From Prolixibacteraceae bacterium (lineage in GTDB: Bacteria > Bacteroidota > Bacteroidia > Bacteroidales > Prolixibacteraceae), in the NCBI GenBank assembly GCA_019720755.1, contig CP081303.1, positions 434,001-498,000 on the forward strand: DNA of 64,000 nucleotides, written 5' to 3'. Both the position numbers and the translations under genes were made by a program. Below the pieces are notes generated by a model. That model searched no databases, had not been told where the DNA came from, and worked only from the letters and a program-made list of their open reading frames with translations. Each line of letters starts with the position of its first letter. The stretch's first letter is position 1. This document shows, in pieces, positions 43,801 to 53,327 of the stretch.

Positions 43801-46800
43801 ATGTTGAGAACTCTACGAATCCGACTTTTTTATTTATTTGTGTTTATGTGTGTTACGATCATGACACTCTTTTCACAGAATCATATTTTTGACCATTTGA
43901 GTGTTACAGATGGGCTTACTCAGTCATCTGTCATCTCAATGGAGCAAGATAGCATAGGGTATGTGTGGATTGGAACACGTAGTGGTTTGAATCGATATAA
44001 CGGGACTGATATCGAACAGTATCATCATCTGAGAGGGGATTCAACGAGTATCTTGGGAGAGAACGTTAAACAGATCGTCGCAACATCCAAATCTAGTGAT
44101 GTGTATATTCTTGTTAAGCAAGGAATCTCGATTTATAGATATAAAGAAGAGTCTTTTACAAACTACTCTTTGTCGCATTGTGAAACGATGTATGTCGATG
44201 GTACTACGATCTATGTGGGAGATCACAAAGGTTTGGGGGTTCTTGATACTCAAACAGGAGAAGTAAATCGAGTTGCAATACCTGGGTATTCAGACTTTAT
44301 ACTTAGTAATATTCATGTGGATACTACGGGTCGCCTATGGTTGGCTACCTCACAGTATGGGCTTCTTTGCTATAATCCTACTCGTAAAACGGTCAAAGTT
44401 GTTTTAGATCGTATTGTTACTTCTATTGTTGAGTTTAATGGTGGTTATCTCGTTGGTACTACAAATGATGGAGTATACCTGCTAACTGAATCAGGAATTT
44501 TAAAGCATTTTCATCAAGGATCTAAAAAATATCCGTTGTCAAATAATACTGTGAGATCAATTTGTAAAGATCCTTTAGGGAATGTTTGGATCGGTACATT
44601 CATGGGTTTGAATGTTTGGAATCCATCGAATAACAAAGTGGATTTTTATTACCAGTCTGATTTTGATCCTAATGGTTTATCACATAATTCAATATATTCG
44701 ATTTTTGCTGATAACCAAGGTAGTATTTGGATTGGATCTTATTTTGGCGGAGTTAATATATATAATCCACGTCTCACCGTATTTAAGTATTTTAAGCCAA
44801 ATCAAGTTGGAGATCGTTCGATAAACTATCGTGTTGTTGGAGATATCATTCAGGGTACATGGCCTAATCTGTGGATTGCAACAGAGGGGGGTGGGTTGAA
44901 CCTATATAATAGAAAGACCCATAGGTTTAAATACTTTACTCATAACAACTTAAAAAGTTCGATTTCTCATAATAATATCAAGGCACTTTTCTTTGATAGT
45001 AAAAACAAACTCTGGGTTGGGGCACACAATGGCGGTGTGAATGTATTAGATCCAAAGAGTGGTAAATTTAGAATTTATGATAAGGAAAATAGTGGTATTG
45101 TTGATAACTCTGTAACAGCTATTACAGAATGGAATGATCATATATTAATTGGTAATGCTATAGGATTGTTTCTTCAGAAAGATGATAAAGCTTTTGTCCC
45201 GTTTATGGATCATGGCACGCCTGGGTCTCCAGCAATTATGGGTACTATCCTTCATATTATTGTGGATTCAAAGCATCGGCTATGGGTTGCAACTGAATCG
45301 AATGGGTTGTTTATGTATGATGATGATAATGGAAAAGTGACCCATTATGTGGTAGATGAGTCGAATCCTTATGGTCTACCTAACAACCATATTACATTTT
45401 TGTTTGAAGACAACTCTGATAGAATTTGGGTTGCTACATCAGGAGGTGGTTTGTGTCGATATCTAGAAGAACAGTCTGGTTTTGATATTTTTAACAAAGA
45501 GAAAGATGGAATATCAAGTGATTTTATTTTTGCAATAGCACAATCTAAATATGGCTTTTTGTGGATTGCTAATGGAAGTGGAATTAGTCTTTTTGATGTT
45601 AAAAAGAGAAATTTTAAGAATTTTGTTCATAGTAAAGGGTTTCCTTTAGGAGAAATAAATGAAAAGAGTTTGTGCGTTACCAATTCAGGAGAAGTTTATG
45701 TCGGTGGTATTCATGGTTTGGTATCATTTAAAGAAAAAGATCTGATACGTACTCGTTCAAAACGTAAAGTAGTGATTACTGATGCTTTAATACGTAGTGT
45801 GGATGAATCCGAAGGACTTAGAGGGGTTCAGGAATCTCTACTATTACATAAGGATTTAAGTATTCCTTTTATGAATTCAGGAGTTACTTTCTCGTTCTCT
45901 TCTTTCGATTTTGTTAAATCATTTCGTCCGGATTTTGAATACATGCTTGAGGGATATGATGATCATTGGATACGAGCTTCTCATTTTAATAAGGTTTCAT
46001 ACAATAGACTCTCTTCGGGTAATTATGTCTTTAAAGTACGAGTTGTAGGTGATACTGATGTAAATTATAGTGACTCTGTTCAAGTTGTCGTTGCTGCTCC
46101 TTTTTATGCAACTTGGTGGGCTTATTCACTATATTTTGTATTCATTGTTTTGATCTTCTACTTGATTCACCGTGCTTCTGTCAGAAAATCGATACTAGAA
46201 CTCTCTCTTGAGCAACAAAAGATGGATGCAGATAGACTTGTGAAAGAAAATGCGAACAAATTACAATTCTTTACGAATATATCTCATGAATTTAGAACGC
46301 CATTGACAATCATTTCAGGTTTGTTAGAAAAAGTGTTAACTACTAACAGGCTAGTAGATAATGACAAAAAATCGTTAGATTCTGCTTTTAGGAATTGTCA
46401 AAGAATGACCTATCTTGTTGATGAGATATTAGATTTTAGAAAACAAGAGTTAGGAATTTTGTCCATTGACTTAATCAAAATAGATTTTGTCTCTTTTTCA
46501 CGCCAAGTCTTTGAAACCTATGAGCAATATGCAATTATTAATGATGTACGTTATGAATTTGTTTCAAATCAAGACAAGTTGGATTGTTGTATCGATCCTA
46601 AGCAGTTTAGAAAGATAATTCACAATCTTATATCTAATGCATTTAAGTATAGAAATGATAACTCTATTATTCGTGTTATTGTATTCGAAGAGAATGACTC
46701 TATTATCTTGAAAGTGATTGATAATGGTGTTGGTATTGAAGCTGAATATCTTGATAAAGTTTTTGATCGTTATTTCCATACGGAAGGGAAAGAGTCTGGT

Positions 46801-47823
46801 ACTGGCATCGGTCTTTCCCTTGTTAAAGGTCTCGTAGAGGCACATGATGGAAAGATAACTGTTGACAGCGTTGTTGGTGAGGGGTCCTGTTTTCAAGTAG
46901 TCGTCCCAATAAACTCAACTTGTTGTGATGGTAATGAGGTTATTTCCGAAATGGTTTGGAAAGAGGATGGGGTGGATCATTACTTAGTTCCTGAAGTTGA
47001 AACTCCTAGTGTTTGTGAAGATATTGCTGATACAGAGAAAGCGACAGTTTTAGTTGTCGATGATAACAGGGAGTTGCGTGATCTTTTGTATGAGACTCTT
47101 TCGTCGCATTTCAATGTTTTTACTCAAAGCAATGGCAAGAGTGCATATGAATGGGTTGTTGAAAATAGGCCAGATATTATCATTAGTGACGTGATGATGC
47201 CTGAAATGAATGGTTTCGAATTCACACAGCTTGTAAAACAAGATGAGAGCTTATGCCATATTCCTATCGTGCTTTTGACTGCAAAGGATTCTCGAGAACA
47301 TTTTAATGAAGGAATACAAGCTGGTGCTGATGACTATATAGTGAAGCCTTTTGAGATTAATATGCTTTCAAAGAAGATAAATAATATTCTATTGACTCGT
47401 ACTGCACTGCAGAGACAATATAGCTCTGATCCAGATTTTGATACCAAAATATTGGCTAAAAATGATGTTGACAAAGAGCTTTTACAAAAAGCAAGAGATG
47501 TCGTTGAAGAGAATATTAATAATCATGAGTTTAGTGTTAATGACTTTGCTCGTGAGATGTGTCTTGGAAGAACTAGTCTTTATGATAAGATTAAAGGTGT
47601 TACAGGTCAGACTCCTAATGATTTTATTATGTCTACAAGACTGAAGACTGCAGCCCAGATATTGAGAACAAATAGATCAATGAACGTTTCGGAGGTTGCC
47701 TATACGGTTGGTTTCTCTACCCCTAGATATTTCAGTAAGTGTTTTAGTAAGCATTTCGGTGTGCCACCAAAGAAGTATGCCAAGCAATTTGTTGTCAACG
47801 ATTCTACAGAAGATGGTATCTAA
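43801..47823 (+). CDS. Hybrid two-component system sensor/regulator (HTCS)
   Basis: One polypeptide of 1340 residues that senses glycan products in the periplasm and drives PUL transcription. In order: signal/anchor (about 5-25); about 14 propeller repeats (about 30-640) with the phrase VWIGTxxGGLNxxNP; a Y_Y_Y domain (about 690-765, EYMLEGYDDHWI); a membrane helix (about 770-790); histidine kinase with His829 (FTNISHEFRTPL) and ATPase motifs (NAFKYR, DNGVGI, GTGIGLSL); a receiver with Asp1130 (IIISDVMMPEMNG); and an AraC-type DNA-binding domain (about 1235-1330, VAYTVGFSTPRYFSKCFSKHFG). It stands just before the SusC/SusD operon, the usual place for a PUL HTCS. Confidence 0.96.
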   Translation: MLRTLRIRLFYLFVFMCVTIMTLFSQNHIFDHLSVTDGLTQSSVISMEQDSIGYVWIGTRSGLNRYNGTDIEQYHHLRGDSTSILGENVKQIVATSKSSDVYILVKQGISIYRYKEESFTNYSLSHCETMYVDGTTIYVGDHKGLGVLDTQTGEVNRVAIPGYSDFILSNIHVDTTGRLWLATSQYGLLCYNPTRKTVKVVLDRIVTSIVEFNGGYLVGTTNDGVYLLTESGILKHFHQGSKKYPLSNNTVRSICKDPLGNVWIGTFMGLNVWNPSNNKVDFYYQSDFDPNGLSHNSIYSIFADNQGSIWIGSYFGGVNIYNPRLTVFKYFKPNQVGDRSINYRVVGDIIQGTWPNLWIATEGGGLNLYNRKTHRFKYFTHNNLKSSISHNNIKALFFDSKNKLWVGAHNGGVNVLDPKSGKFRIYDKENSGIVDNSVTAITEWNDHILIGNAIGLFLQKDDKAFVPFMDHGTPGSPAIMGTILHIIVDSKHRLWVATESNGLFMYDDDNGKVTHYVVDESNPYGLPNNHITFLFEDNSDRIWVATSGGGLCRYLEEQSGFDIFNKEKDGISSDFIFAIAQSKYGFLWIANGSGISLFDVKKRNFKNFVHSKGFPLGEINEKSLCVTNSGEVYVGGIHGLVSFKEKDLIRTRSKRKVVITDALIRSVDESEGLRGVQESLLLHKDLSIPFMNSGVTFSFSSFDFVKSFRPDFEYMLEGYDDHWIRASHFNKVSYNRLSSGNYVFKVRVVGDTDVNYSDSVQVVVAAPFYATWWAYSLYFVFIVLIFYLIHRASVRKSILELSLEQQKMDADRLVKENANKLQFFTNISHEFRTPLTIISGLLEKVLTTNRLVDNDKKSLDSAFRNCQRMTYLVDEILDFRKQELGILSIDLIKIDFVSFSRQVFETYEQYAIINDVRYEFVSNQDKLDCCIDPKQFRKIIHNLISNAFKYRNDNSIIRVIVFEENDSIILKVIDNGVGIEAEYLDKVFDRYFHTEGKESGTGIGLSLVKGLVEAHDGKITVDSVVGEGSCFQVVVPINSTCCDGNEVISEMVWKEDGVDHYLVPEVETPSVCEDIADTEKATVLVVDDNRELRDLLYETLSSHFNVFTQSNGKSAYEWVVENRPDIIISDVMMPEMNGFEFTQLVKQDESLCHIPIVLLTAKDSREHFNEGIQAGADDYIVKPFEINMLSKKINNILLTRTALQRQYSSDPDFDTKILAKNDVDKELLQKARDVVEENINNHEFSVNDFAREMCLGRTSLYDKIKGVTGQTPNDFIMSTRLKTAAQILRTNRSMNVSEVAYTVGFSTPRYFSKCFSKHFGVPPKKYAKQFVVNDSTEDGI

Positions 47824-48191
47824 TGATAACCGTCTGTTTTTAAGTTGAATTAGTAATATATTTAAGCATAATTTAATCCATTCTATTTCTAGTTAGTTTC
47901 ATTTTCCTTATATCAGTGTTCTAATTATTCATTTGATACTCACATATTTTCCGTTTTTTTCGTGTTGTGTTTGCATATCATTGAAAATAAGTTGATTGAA
48001 ACGTGTTATAATTGTACGTGGACTTTTGTGTGTTTCTTTCAAACAAAGGTCTGAGTATATTTGGTTCTTGATAGGATAATGTAACCATGCGTTCGTTATA
48101 TCCTGTTTTGTTTTTGTTTTTGTGTGAATTATAAAAAAGTAAAGCTAACTAAAATCGGTAATTTATGTTTTCGTTTAAACTGGTAACGATT
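47824..48191. promoter_or_regulatory. Leader of the SusC/SusD operon
   Basis: About 370 bp with no gene. TATATTTG at 48056-48063 matches TAnnTTTG; TTTC at 48033-48036 stands 19 bp upstream as a weak -33 box, consistent with an activator-dependent promoter. The leader from there to the ATG is about 120 nt. Confidence 0.45.
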
Positions 48192-49508
48192 ATGCGTAAA
48201 TACTTCGCAATTTGTCTGTTGTTAGTAAGTATTTTGTCTTCGTGTACTCCTGAAGAATACACTTATGTTGATCGGTATGGTGAGAAGCCATCCGATATTT
48301 CTTATGTGGAAATCCCAGATTTTCTAGAGGGTGGGTCTTTTACCTCTTCAGAAGCTTATATTACTCTTGCTTCTAATGTTTTTCCAGAGTTTTTTATGGA
48401 GAATGTTTCGAAAGATGGAGTAAATTTAGATGATGTGTCTGTTTTTAAAATAGATACTCTTTCGGGTGTTGTGACTTTGAATGAAGCCAATAACCTTGTC
48501 GCAGGTAGTTATAATGTTGGAGTAAAAGTTCGAACTTTTAATAATGCAGCTGCACTATTAGAAGATGGAACTTATGAATTAACAAAAGTGTTACATGATA
48601 GCGTAACCTTTATTGATGCACTGTCATTTGTTGTTCTTCCAAAATTACCTGAATCCATTACTTATACTCCTAATCTTATTGGAGCTAAACCAGGTAAAGC
48701 TTTTTCTTCAGCGATTCCTGTTGTTGTAGGTTCTAAGCCAACTCTACATGAGCTTTTTGGTGAAAATGCTGATCTATTCCAAATCGATGCTAATACTGGA
48801 GTTATAAGCCTTCCTGCAGATCATACTGTTGCTGAAAAAACTTATCTGTTAAGTGTGAAAGTAACTAATGAGGCTGGTGTTGTTGAGTTTCCTAATGTTT
48901 TAACTGTCGTAGTTGCTCCAGCAACAGAAGTAGTAGTTCAGTCGTTGAATTTACCTGCTTATGGTGGTATCAAGCTTAAAGTTGAAGATGATAACATTCC
49001 AGAGATGAGTGTTCTTTCTGTTGATCCACTCGCTCCAGTTCAAGATATTTCTAAGAAGAAATGGTCGAAAGCTTGGGGGTTATGGTATTATGATTTTGGA
49101 GATGGTAAAGAGTATAGTATTGAGTTTATCCCTGCAAAGTCAGAACAAGAGGATTATATTTGGTTTGATGATAAAGTGAGTCTTGTCGATGCTGTAAAAG
49201 CAAATGTTGAACTAGTCGCTGCGCATGCTTATGGTAGTTTTAACTACTGTAATTTTGATCTGATTGTAAGTGAAGATTTTACAGGAGATGCATCATCTGC
49301 TACTTGGAAGCATTATCCTGTAGATATGTCAGCTCATGCGTTAGAAAAACGAATACCTCAAAAATATGAGTTTGATATTTCAGAATTTGATGGTAAAGAG
49401 GTGACTATTGGATTGTACTGCAAACACTTTTTGACAGGTAGTACAACTTTAAGTGCTTTGTCAAAGAATTTGCTAGTTAAAGATATTGTTATCAAAGCAA
49501 CTAAATAA
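48192..49508 (+). CDS. Surface glycan-binding lipoprotein candidate
   Basis: First gene of the Sus operon. The start at 48192 (MRKYFAICLLLVSILSSC) gives a clean lipoprotein signal; a frame from 48165 exists but spoils it. The mature protein has an Ig-like/cadherin-like pair (about 30-260; FKIDTLSGVVTLNEANNLVAGSYNVGVKVR and LFQIDANTGVISLPADHTVAEKTYLLSVKV). A C-terminal beta-sandwich (about 285-438; KKWSKAWGLWYYDFGD, FDLIVSEDFTGDASSATWKHYPV) also occurs in the protein encoded next. Such genes in a Sus operon encode surface glycan-binding proteins; the glycan is taken from context. Confidence 0.75.
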   Translation: MRKYFAICLLLVSILSSCTPEEYTYVDRYGEKPSDISYVEIPDFLEGGSFTSSEAYITLASNVFPEFFMENVSKDGVNLDDVSVFKIDTLSGVVTLNEANNLVAGSYNVGVKVRTFNNAAALLEDGTYELTKVLHDSVTFIDALSFVVLPKLPESITYTPNLIGAKPGKAFSSAIPVVVGSKPTLHELFGENADLFQIDANTGVISLPADHTVAEKTYLLSVKVTNEAGVVEFPNVLTVVVAPATEVVVQSLNLPAYGGIKLKVEDDNIPEMSVLSVDPLAPVQDISKKKWSKAWGLWYYDFGDGKEYSIEFIPAKSEQEDYIWFDDKVSLVDAVKANVELVAAHAYGSFNYCNFDLIVSEDFTGDASSATWKHYPVDMSAHALEKRIPQKYEFDISEFDGKEVTIGLYCKHFLTGSTTLSALSKNLLVKDIVIKATK

Positions 49509-49518
49509 GCATTAAATT

Positions 49519-50142
49519 ATGGCTAAGAATATATTTATATATACTGCAATATTTTTTCTTTCATTGAATGTCGTGTTTGCAAAAAAAAATACGGTTGTTT
49601 TTGATGGAAAAATTGCTTCTGAAAAATTAGTAAGAGGTACGTCAGAGTTAAGTCAATTTACTACTTATAGTTTAATGGCTGATGGTCAGCAAGAATCAAA
49701 CAAGAAATGGCTAAAAGTTTGGGGAGTTTGGAATGCAAATGATGCTTCAAATCAAAGAGCTAGATGTTTGAATTTTGTTTGTAATAGAGTTCAAAATGAT
49801 GATTGGTTGGTTACCAATTCTATTGATTTAACAAATGTTACTAAACCATTTCTTTTACTTGATTATTATTCACGTTATGGAAGTGACAAGGCAAACAAAT
49901 TTGAGATTCTGATATCTATTGATTTTGCAGGAGATGTGTCAGCAGCAACTTGGACTTCTCTACCTTTTACGGTATTTAATAAACTAAGTCATGCTGAGCC
50001 ACAAAAGATATCAATAAAGAAGTATCAAGGTAAAAAAGTCCATATTGCTTTTCATGTCTCTGCAACAGAGAATAAAAATGAGCTAAAGAATATGACTCGT
50101 AACTACTTTGTTACTAAAGTTCAAGTTGTTGGTAAAAAATAA
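49519..50142 (+). CDS. Secreted beta-sandwich protein, paralogue of the preceding C-terminal domain
   Basis: A 207-residue secreted protein with a signal peptide (about 1-21, ending VVFAK) and no lipobox. Its single domain matches the C-terminal half of the upstream protein: KKWLKVWGVWNANDASN against KKWSKAWGLWYYDFGDG, and EILISIDFAGDVSAATWTSLPF against DLIVSEDFTGDASSATWKHYPV. It resembles choice-of-anchor or DUF5017-like carbohydrate-binding sandwiches. A soluble glycan-binding partner for SusCD is the likely role. It starts 10 bp after the first gene. Confidence 0.7.
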   Translation: MAKNIFIYTAIFFLSLNVVFAKKNTVVFDGKIASEKLVRGTSELSQFTTYSLMADGQQESNKKWLKVWGVWNANDASNQRARCLNFVCNRVQNDDWLVTNSIDLTNVTKPFLLLDYYSRYGSDKANKFEILISIDFAGDVSAATWTSLPFTVFNKLSHAEPQKISIKKYQGKKVHIAFHVSATENKNELKNMTRNYFVTKVQVVGKK

Positions 50143-50179
50143 TCTCAGTAGAATAAAATTATTAGTTATCTGATTTATT

Positions 50180-53100
50180 ATGAAAATATTTAAGTTATCA
50201 TATATTGGTCTGCTCCTTTGTATGCTATGCTCTTTTGTTGGTTTTGCACAAAAAGGGTTGGTAAAGGGAGTTGTTAAAGATGATCAAGGTTTGCCCCTTC
50301 CTGGGGTAACCGTTGTTCTTGAAGGGACAACTACAGGTACCATTACAAATTACGATGGTATGTACTCTCTTAAAACAAAAAAGAATGGAAAACTAGTTTT
50401 TTCATTTATCGGTTATAAATCGGTTACGGAGCCTATTAAAGGGAGATCTAAAATAGACGTTGAATTAGAGAATGATATACAGCAGATCGGTGAAGTGGTT
50501 GCTGTAGGTTATGGTACAAAAAGTATTAAGGATGTTACAAGTAGTATCGCTACAGTAAAAGCGGAGGAACTAGCTAAAGCTCCTGTAGCAAACTTCGACC
50601 AAGCTCTAGCCGGTCGTATGTCAGGTGTACAAGTGTCTGCTTCGGATGGTACTCCAGGTAAAGGAATGCAGATTGTTATTCGTGGAGGTAACTCTGTAAC
50701 TGGAGATAATACCCCTCTTTATGTTGTAGATGGTATTGCAATGGAATCTTTTGATCCTGGTTCTCTTTCTACGAATGACATCGAGAGTATGAGTATCTTG
50801 AAAGATGCTGCTGCATCAGCAATCTACGGTTCACGTGCTGCTAATGGAGTATTCCTTATCACAACAAAAGGGGGAAAAGTAGGACCTACTCGTATTAGTG
50901 TTAATGTTAATGGTGGTGTTCAATGGATTCCTCGTAGGATGGATGTTTTAGATCCTTATCACTTTGTTACTCTTCAAGAAGAGGTGGCATATGAATTGGG
51001 TGGAACTTACATCGATAACTTTAAAGAGCATTGGGTTTCACCAGAGCTTTATAAAGATTCAAAAGGGACAAATTGGCAAGATGAGATTTTCAGAACTTCT
51101 TTTATAAAGAATGCAAATGTAAGCCTTTCTGGAGGTAATAAAAGTACCCGTCACTATGCTTCTGTGAACTTTGTAGATCAAGAAGGTACGATGATAAATA
51201 CGGGATATCAAAAGATTAATTCACAGTTACGCTTGAACCATACTTTTAGTAACAAAGCGAAATTTGGATTAAACTTTAACTATAACCATACAGATCAAAA
51301 GGGCGAGACTATTTCTGGAAATAATAGAAATAGTATCATTATGGATGCTTTGACATTCCGTCCTGTTAACCCTGTTATTGATGATGGTCTTGAAGAAGGA
51401 ATAGATCTTGACGATAGAAATAATTTACGTTTTAATCCTGTTAAGAACTTGACGAATACAGATAGAAGTTACCAAATTGATGCATTACGTATTAATGGTG
51501 ATTTCTCATTTGATCTAGCAAAAGGGTTGGTTTTTAAGACTACTGCAGGTTTTAATGTGGATACTCGTAAACTAAGTAAGTCTTATGGTTATGATACTTA
51601 CCAAGGACGTCGTGGTGTGAACGGGATCAATAGTTATATTGAGTCTAGAAGAAAGTATGTGTTGACTAATACCAATACATTGAATTATAATAAAAGAGTC
51701 GGTAACTCTAAGTGGAATTTATTGCTAGGAGAGGAAGCATCTTCAATTGTTTCTGATTATGTAAGAGCTGCTGGTGCAAATATGCCAATCGATGACCTTG
51801 GTGCTGATAATCTTGGAATGGGAACTACTTTCCCTGCTCCAAAATCAAGTAAAACAGGAAATACCATGTTGTCATATTTCTCTAGAGTAAATTATAGCTA
51901 TAAAGAGAAGTGGTTATTATCTGCAACATTCCGTGCTGATGGTTCTTCAAGGTTTACTGGAGATAACAAGTGGGGATACTTCCCTTCAGCATCTGTTGGG
52001 TACCGTATGATCCAAGAGCCATTTATGCAGTCTCAAGATTTTATCTCTAACTTAAAGCTACGTGCTACTTGGGGACAAAATGGTAATAATAAAATTGGCG
52101 ACTTCTCTGCATATAATTTAATGAATGCAACGACTTCATCAGGGTATATGTTTGAAGATCTATATCATAAAGGACTTGTTTATACCAATCTACAGAGTGA
52201 GGATATTCGTTGGGAAACAACGACTCAGTTGAACTTTGCTATTGATTTAGGTTTTGCTGATGAACGTATCAAGACTACGTTAGAATGGTATCGTAAAAAT
52301 ACTACGGACTTACTTCTTAATGCAGATATGGCTCCAAGTACAGGTTTTGATAAAACATATAAAAATGTTGGTGAGATTCAAAATCAAGGTATGGAATTAG
52401 CGATTAACACGATTAATGTTAAGACTAGAAACTTCGAATGGAGAACCGATTTTAATATTTCTTATAATAGAAATAAATGTATCTCTTTGAATGATGGTCA
52501 AACTGAGTTGTTGACTAATCCTGATTGGAGTTTTAAATACTCGGAATACCAGTATATCACAAGAGTAGGGGAGTCTGTAGGTCAGTTCTATGGATTGAAA
52601 TCTGATGGGGTTTATACAGTTAATGATTTCAATATGGTTGATGGAGCATATGTTCTTAAGGATGGAATTCCAAATAATGGTGCAAAAGTTGCTCCTGGTT
52701 CAACGAAATTAGTTGATGTCAATAAGGATGGAACTATCAATAATAAAGATAGGGTGGTTATCGGAAATGCTCAGCCTGATTATTTTGGTGGTATCTCAAA
52801 TAATTTCAGATATAAGAATTTTGATTTCTCTTTCTTCTTCCAGTGGTCTGTCGGAAACGAGATCTTAAATGCAAACCGAGTAGTACTTGAGATTCCTGAA
52901 ACAAAGACGAATTATAATTATCTCTCTTCTGTTGCAGGTCGTTATTCTTATACAAACCCTGATGCAAATACGGACATTAATATTATTCGTAATGGTAATG
53001 TCTATGGAAAACCAACCAATGGTAACTTTGTCTCAGATCGTTTTATCGAAGATGGATCGTTTTTAAGACTTAAGACTGTTCAAGTAGGATATCAGTTTAG

Positions 53101-53299
53101 CAAGAAGATGGCGAAGAAAATGCATCTATCAAAGGCTCGTCTTTATGCTTCAGGACAAAACTTGTACACGTGGACTAATTACTCGGGTTTTGACCCAGAA
53201 GTTTCTGTAGGTAAAAATGGTGCTTTAACTCCAGGGTTGGATTATTCCGCTTACCCAACAAGTGCTACATTTACTGTTGGACTAGAGATTGGATTTTAA
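50180..53299 (+). CDS. SusC-like TonB-dependent outer-membrane transporter
   Basis: The outer-membrane channel that imports glycan oligosaccharides using TonB energy. A signal peptide (about 1-24) precedes a carboxypeptidase-like domain (about 27-100, GVVKDDQGLPLPGVTVVLEGTTTGTITN). A TonB-box region and plug follow (about 110-240, VVAVGYGTKSIKDVTSSIATV; GRMSGVQVSASDGTPGKGMQIVIRGG; SILKDAAASAIYGSRAANGV), then a 22-strand barrel ending in aromatic FTVGLEIGF. At 1039 residues it has the usual size. SusD follows 28 bp later. Confidence 0.97.
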   Translation: MKIFKLSYIGLLLCMLCSFVGFAQKGLVKGVVKDDQGLPLPGVTVVLEGTTTGTITNYDGMYSLKTKKNGKLVFSFIGYKSVTEPIKGRSKIDVELENDIQQIGEVVAVGYGTKSIKDVTSSIATVKAEELAKAPVANFDQALAGRMSGVQVSASDGTPGKGMQIVIRGGNSVTGDNTPLYVVDGIAMESFDPGSLSTNDIESMSILKDAAASAIYGSRAANGVFLITTKGGKVGPTRISVNVNGGVQWIPRRMDVLDPYHFVTLQEEVAYELGGTYIDNFKEHWVSPELYKDSKGTNWQDEIFRTSFIKNANVSLSGGNKSTRHYASVNFVDQEGTMINTGYQKINSQLRLNHTFSNKAKFGLNFNYNHTDQKGETISGNNRNSIIMDALTFRPVNPVIDDGLEEGIDLDDRNNLRFNPVKNLTNTDRSYQIDALRINGDFSFDLAKGLVFKTTAGFNVDTRKLSKSYGYDTYQGRRGVNGINSYIESRRKYVLTNTNTLNYNKRVGNSKWNLLLGEEASSIVSDYVRAAGANMPIDDLGADNLGMGTTFPAPKSSKTGNTMLSYFSRVNYSYKEKWLLSATFRADGSSRFTGDNKWGYFPSASVGYRMIQEPFMQSQDFISNLKLRATWGQNGNNKIGDFSAYNLMNATTSSGYMFEDLYHKGLVYTNLQSEDIRWETTTQLNFAIDLGFADERIKTTLEWYRKNTTDLLLNADMAPSTGFDKTYKNVGEIQNQGMELAINTINVKTRNFEWRTDFNISYNRNKCISLNDGQTELLTNPDWSFKYSEYQYITRVGESVGQFYGLKSDGVYTVNDFNMVDGAYVLKDGIPNNGAKVAPGSTKLVDVNKDGTINNKDRVVIGNAQPDYFGGISNNFRYKNFDFSFFFQWSVGNEILNANRVVLEIPETKTNYNYLSSVAGRYSYTNPDANTDINIIRNGNVYGKPTNGNFVSDRFIEDGSFLRLKTVQVGYQFSKKMAKKMHLSKARLYASGQNLYTWTNYSGFDPEVSVGKNGALTPGLDYSAYPTSATFTVGLEIGF

Positions 53300-53327
53300 T
53301 CATTACTAATTTGTAATTATTGTAATC

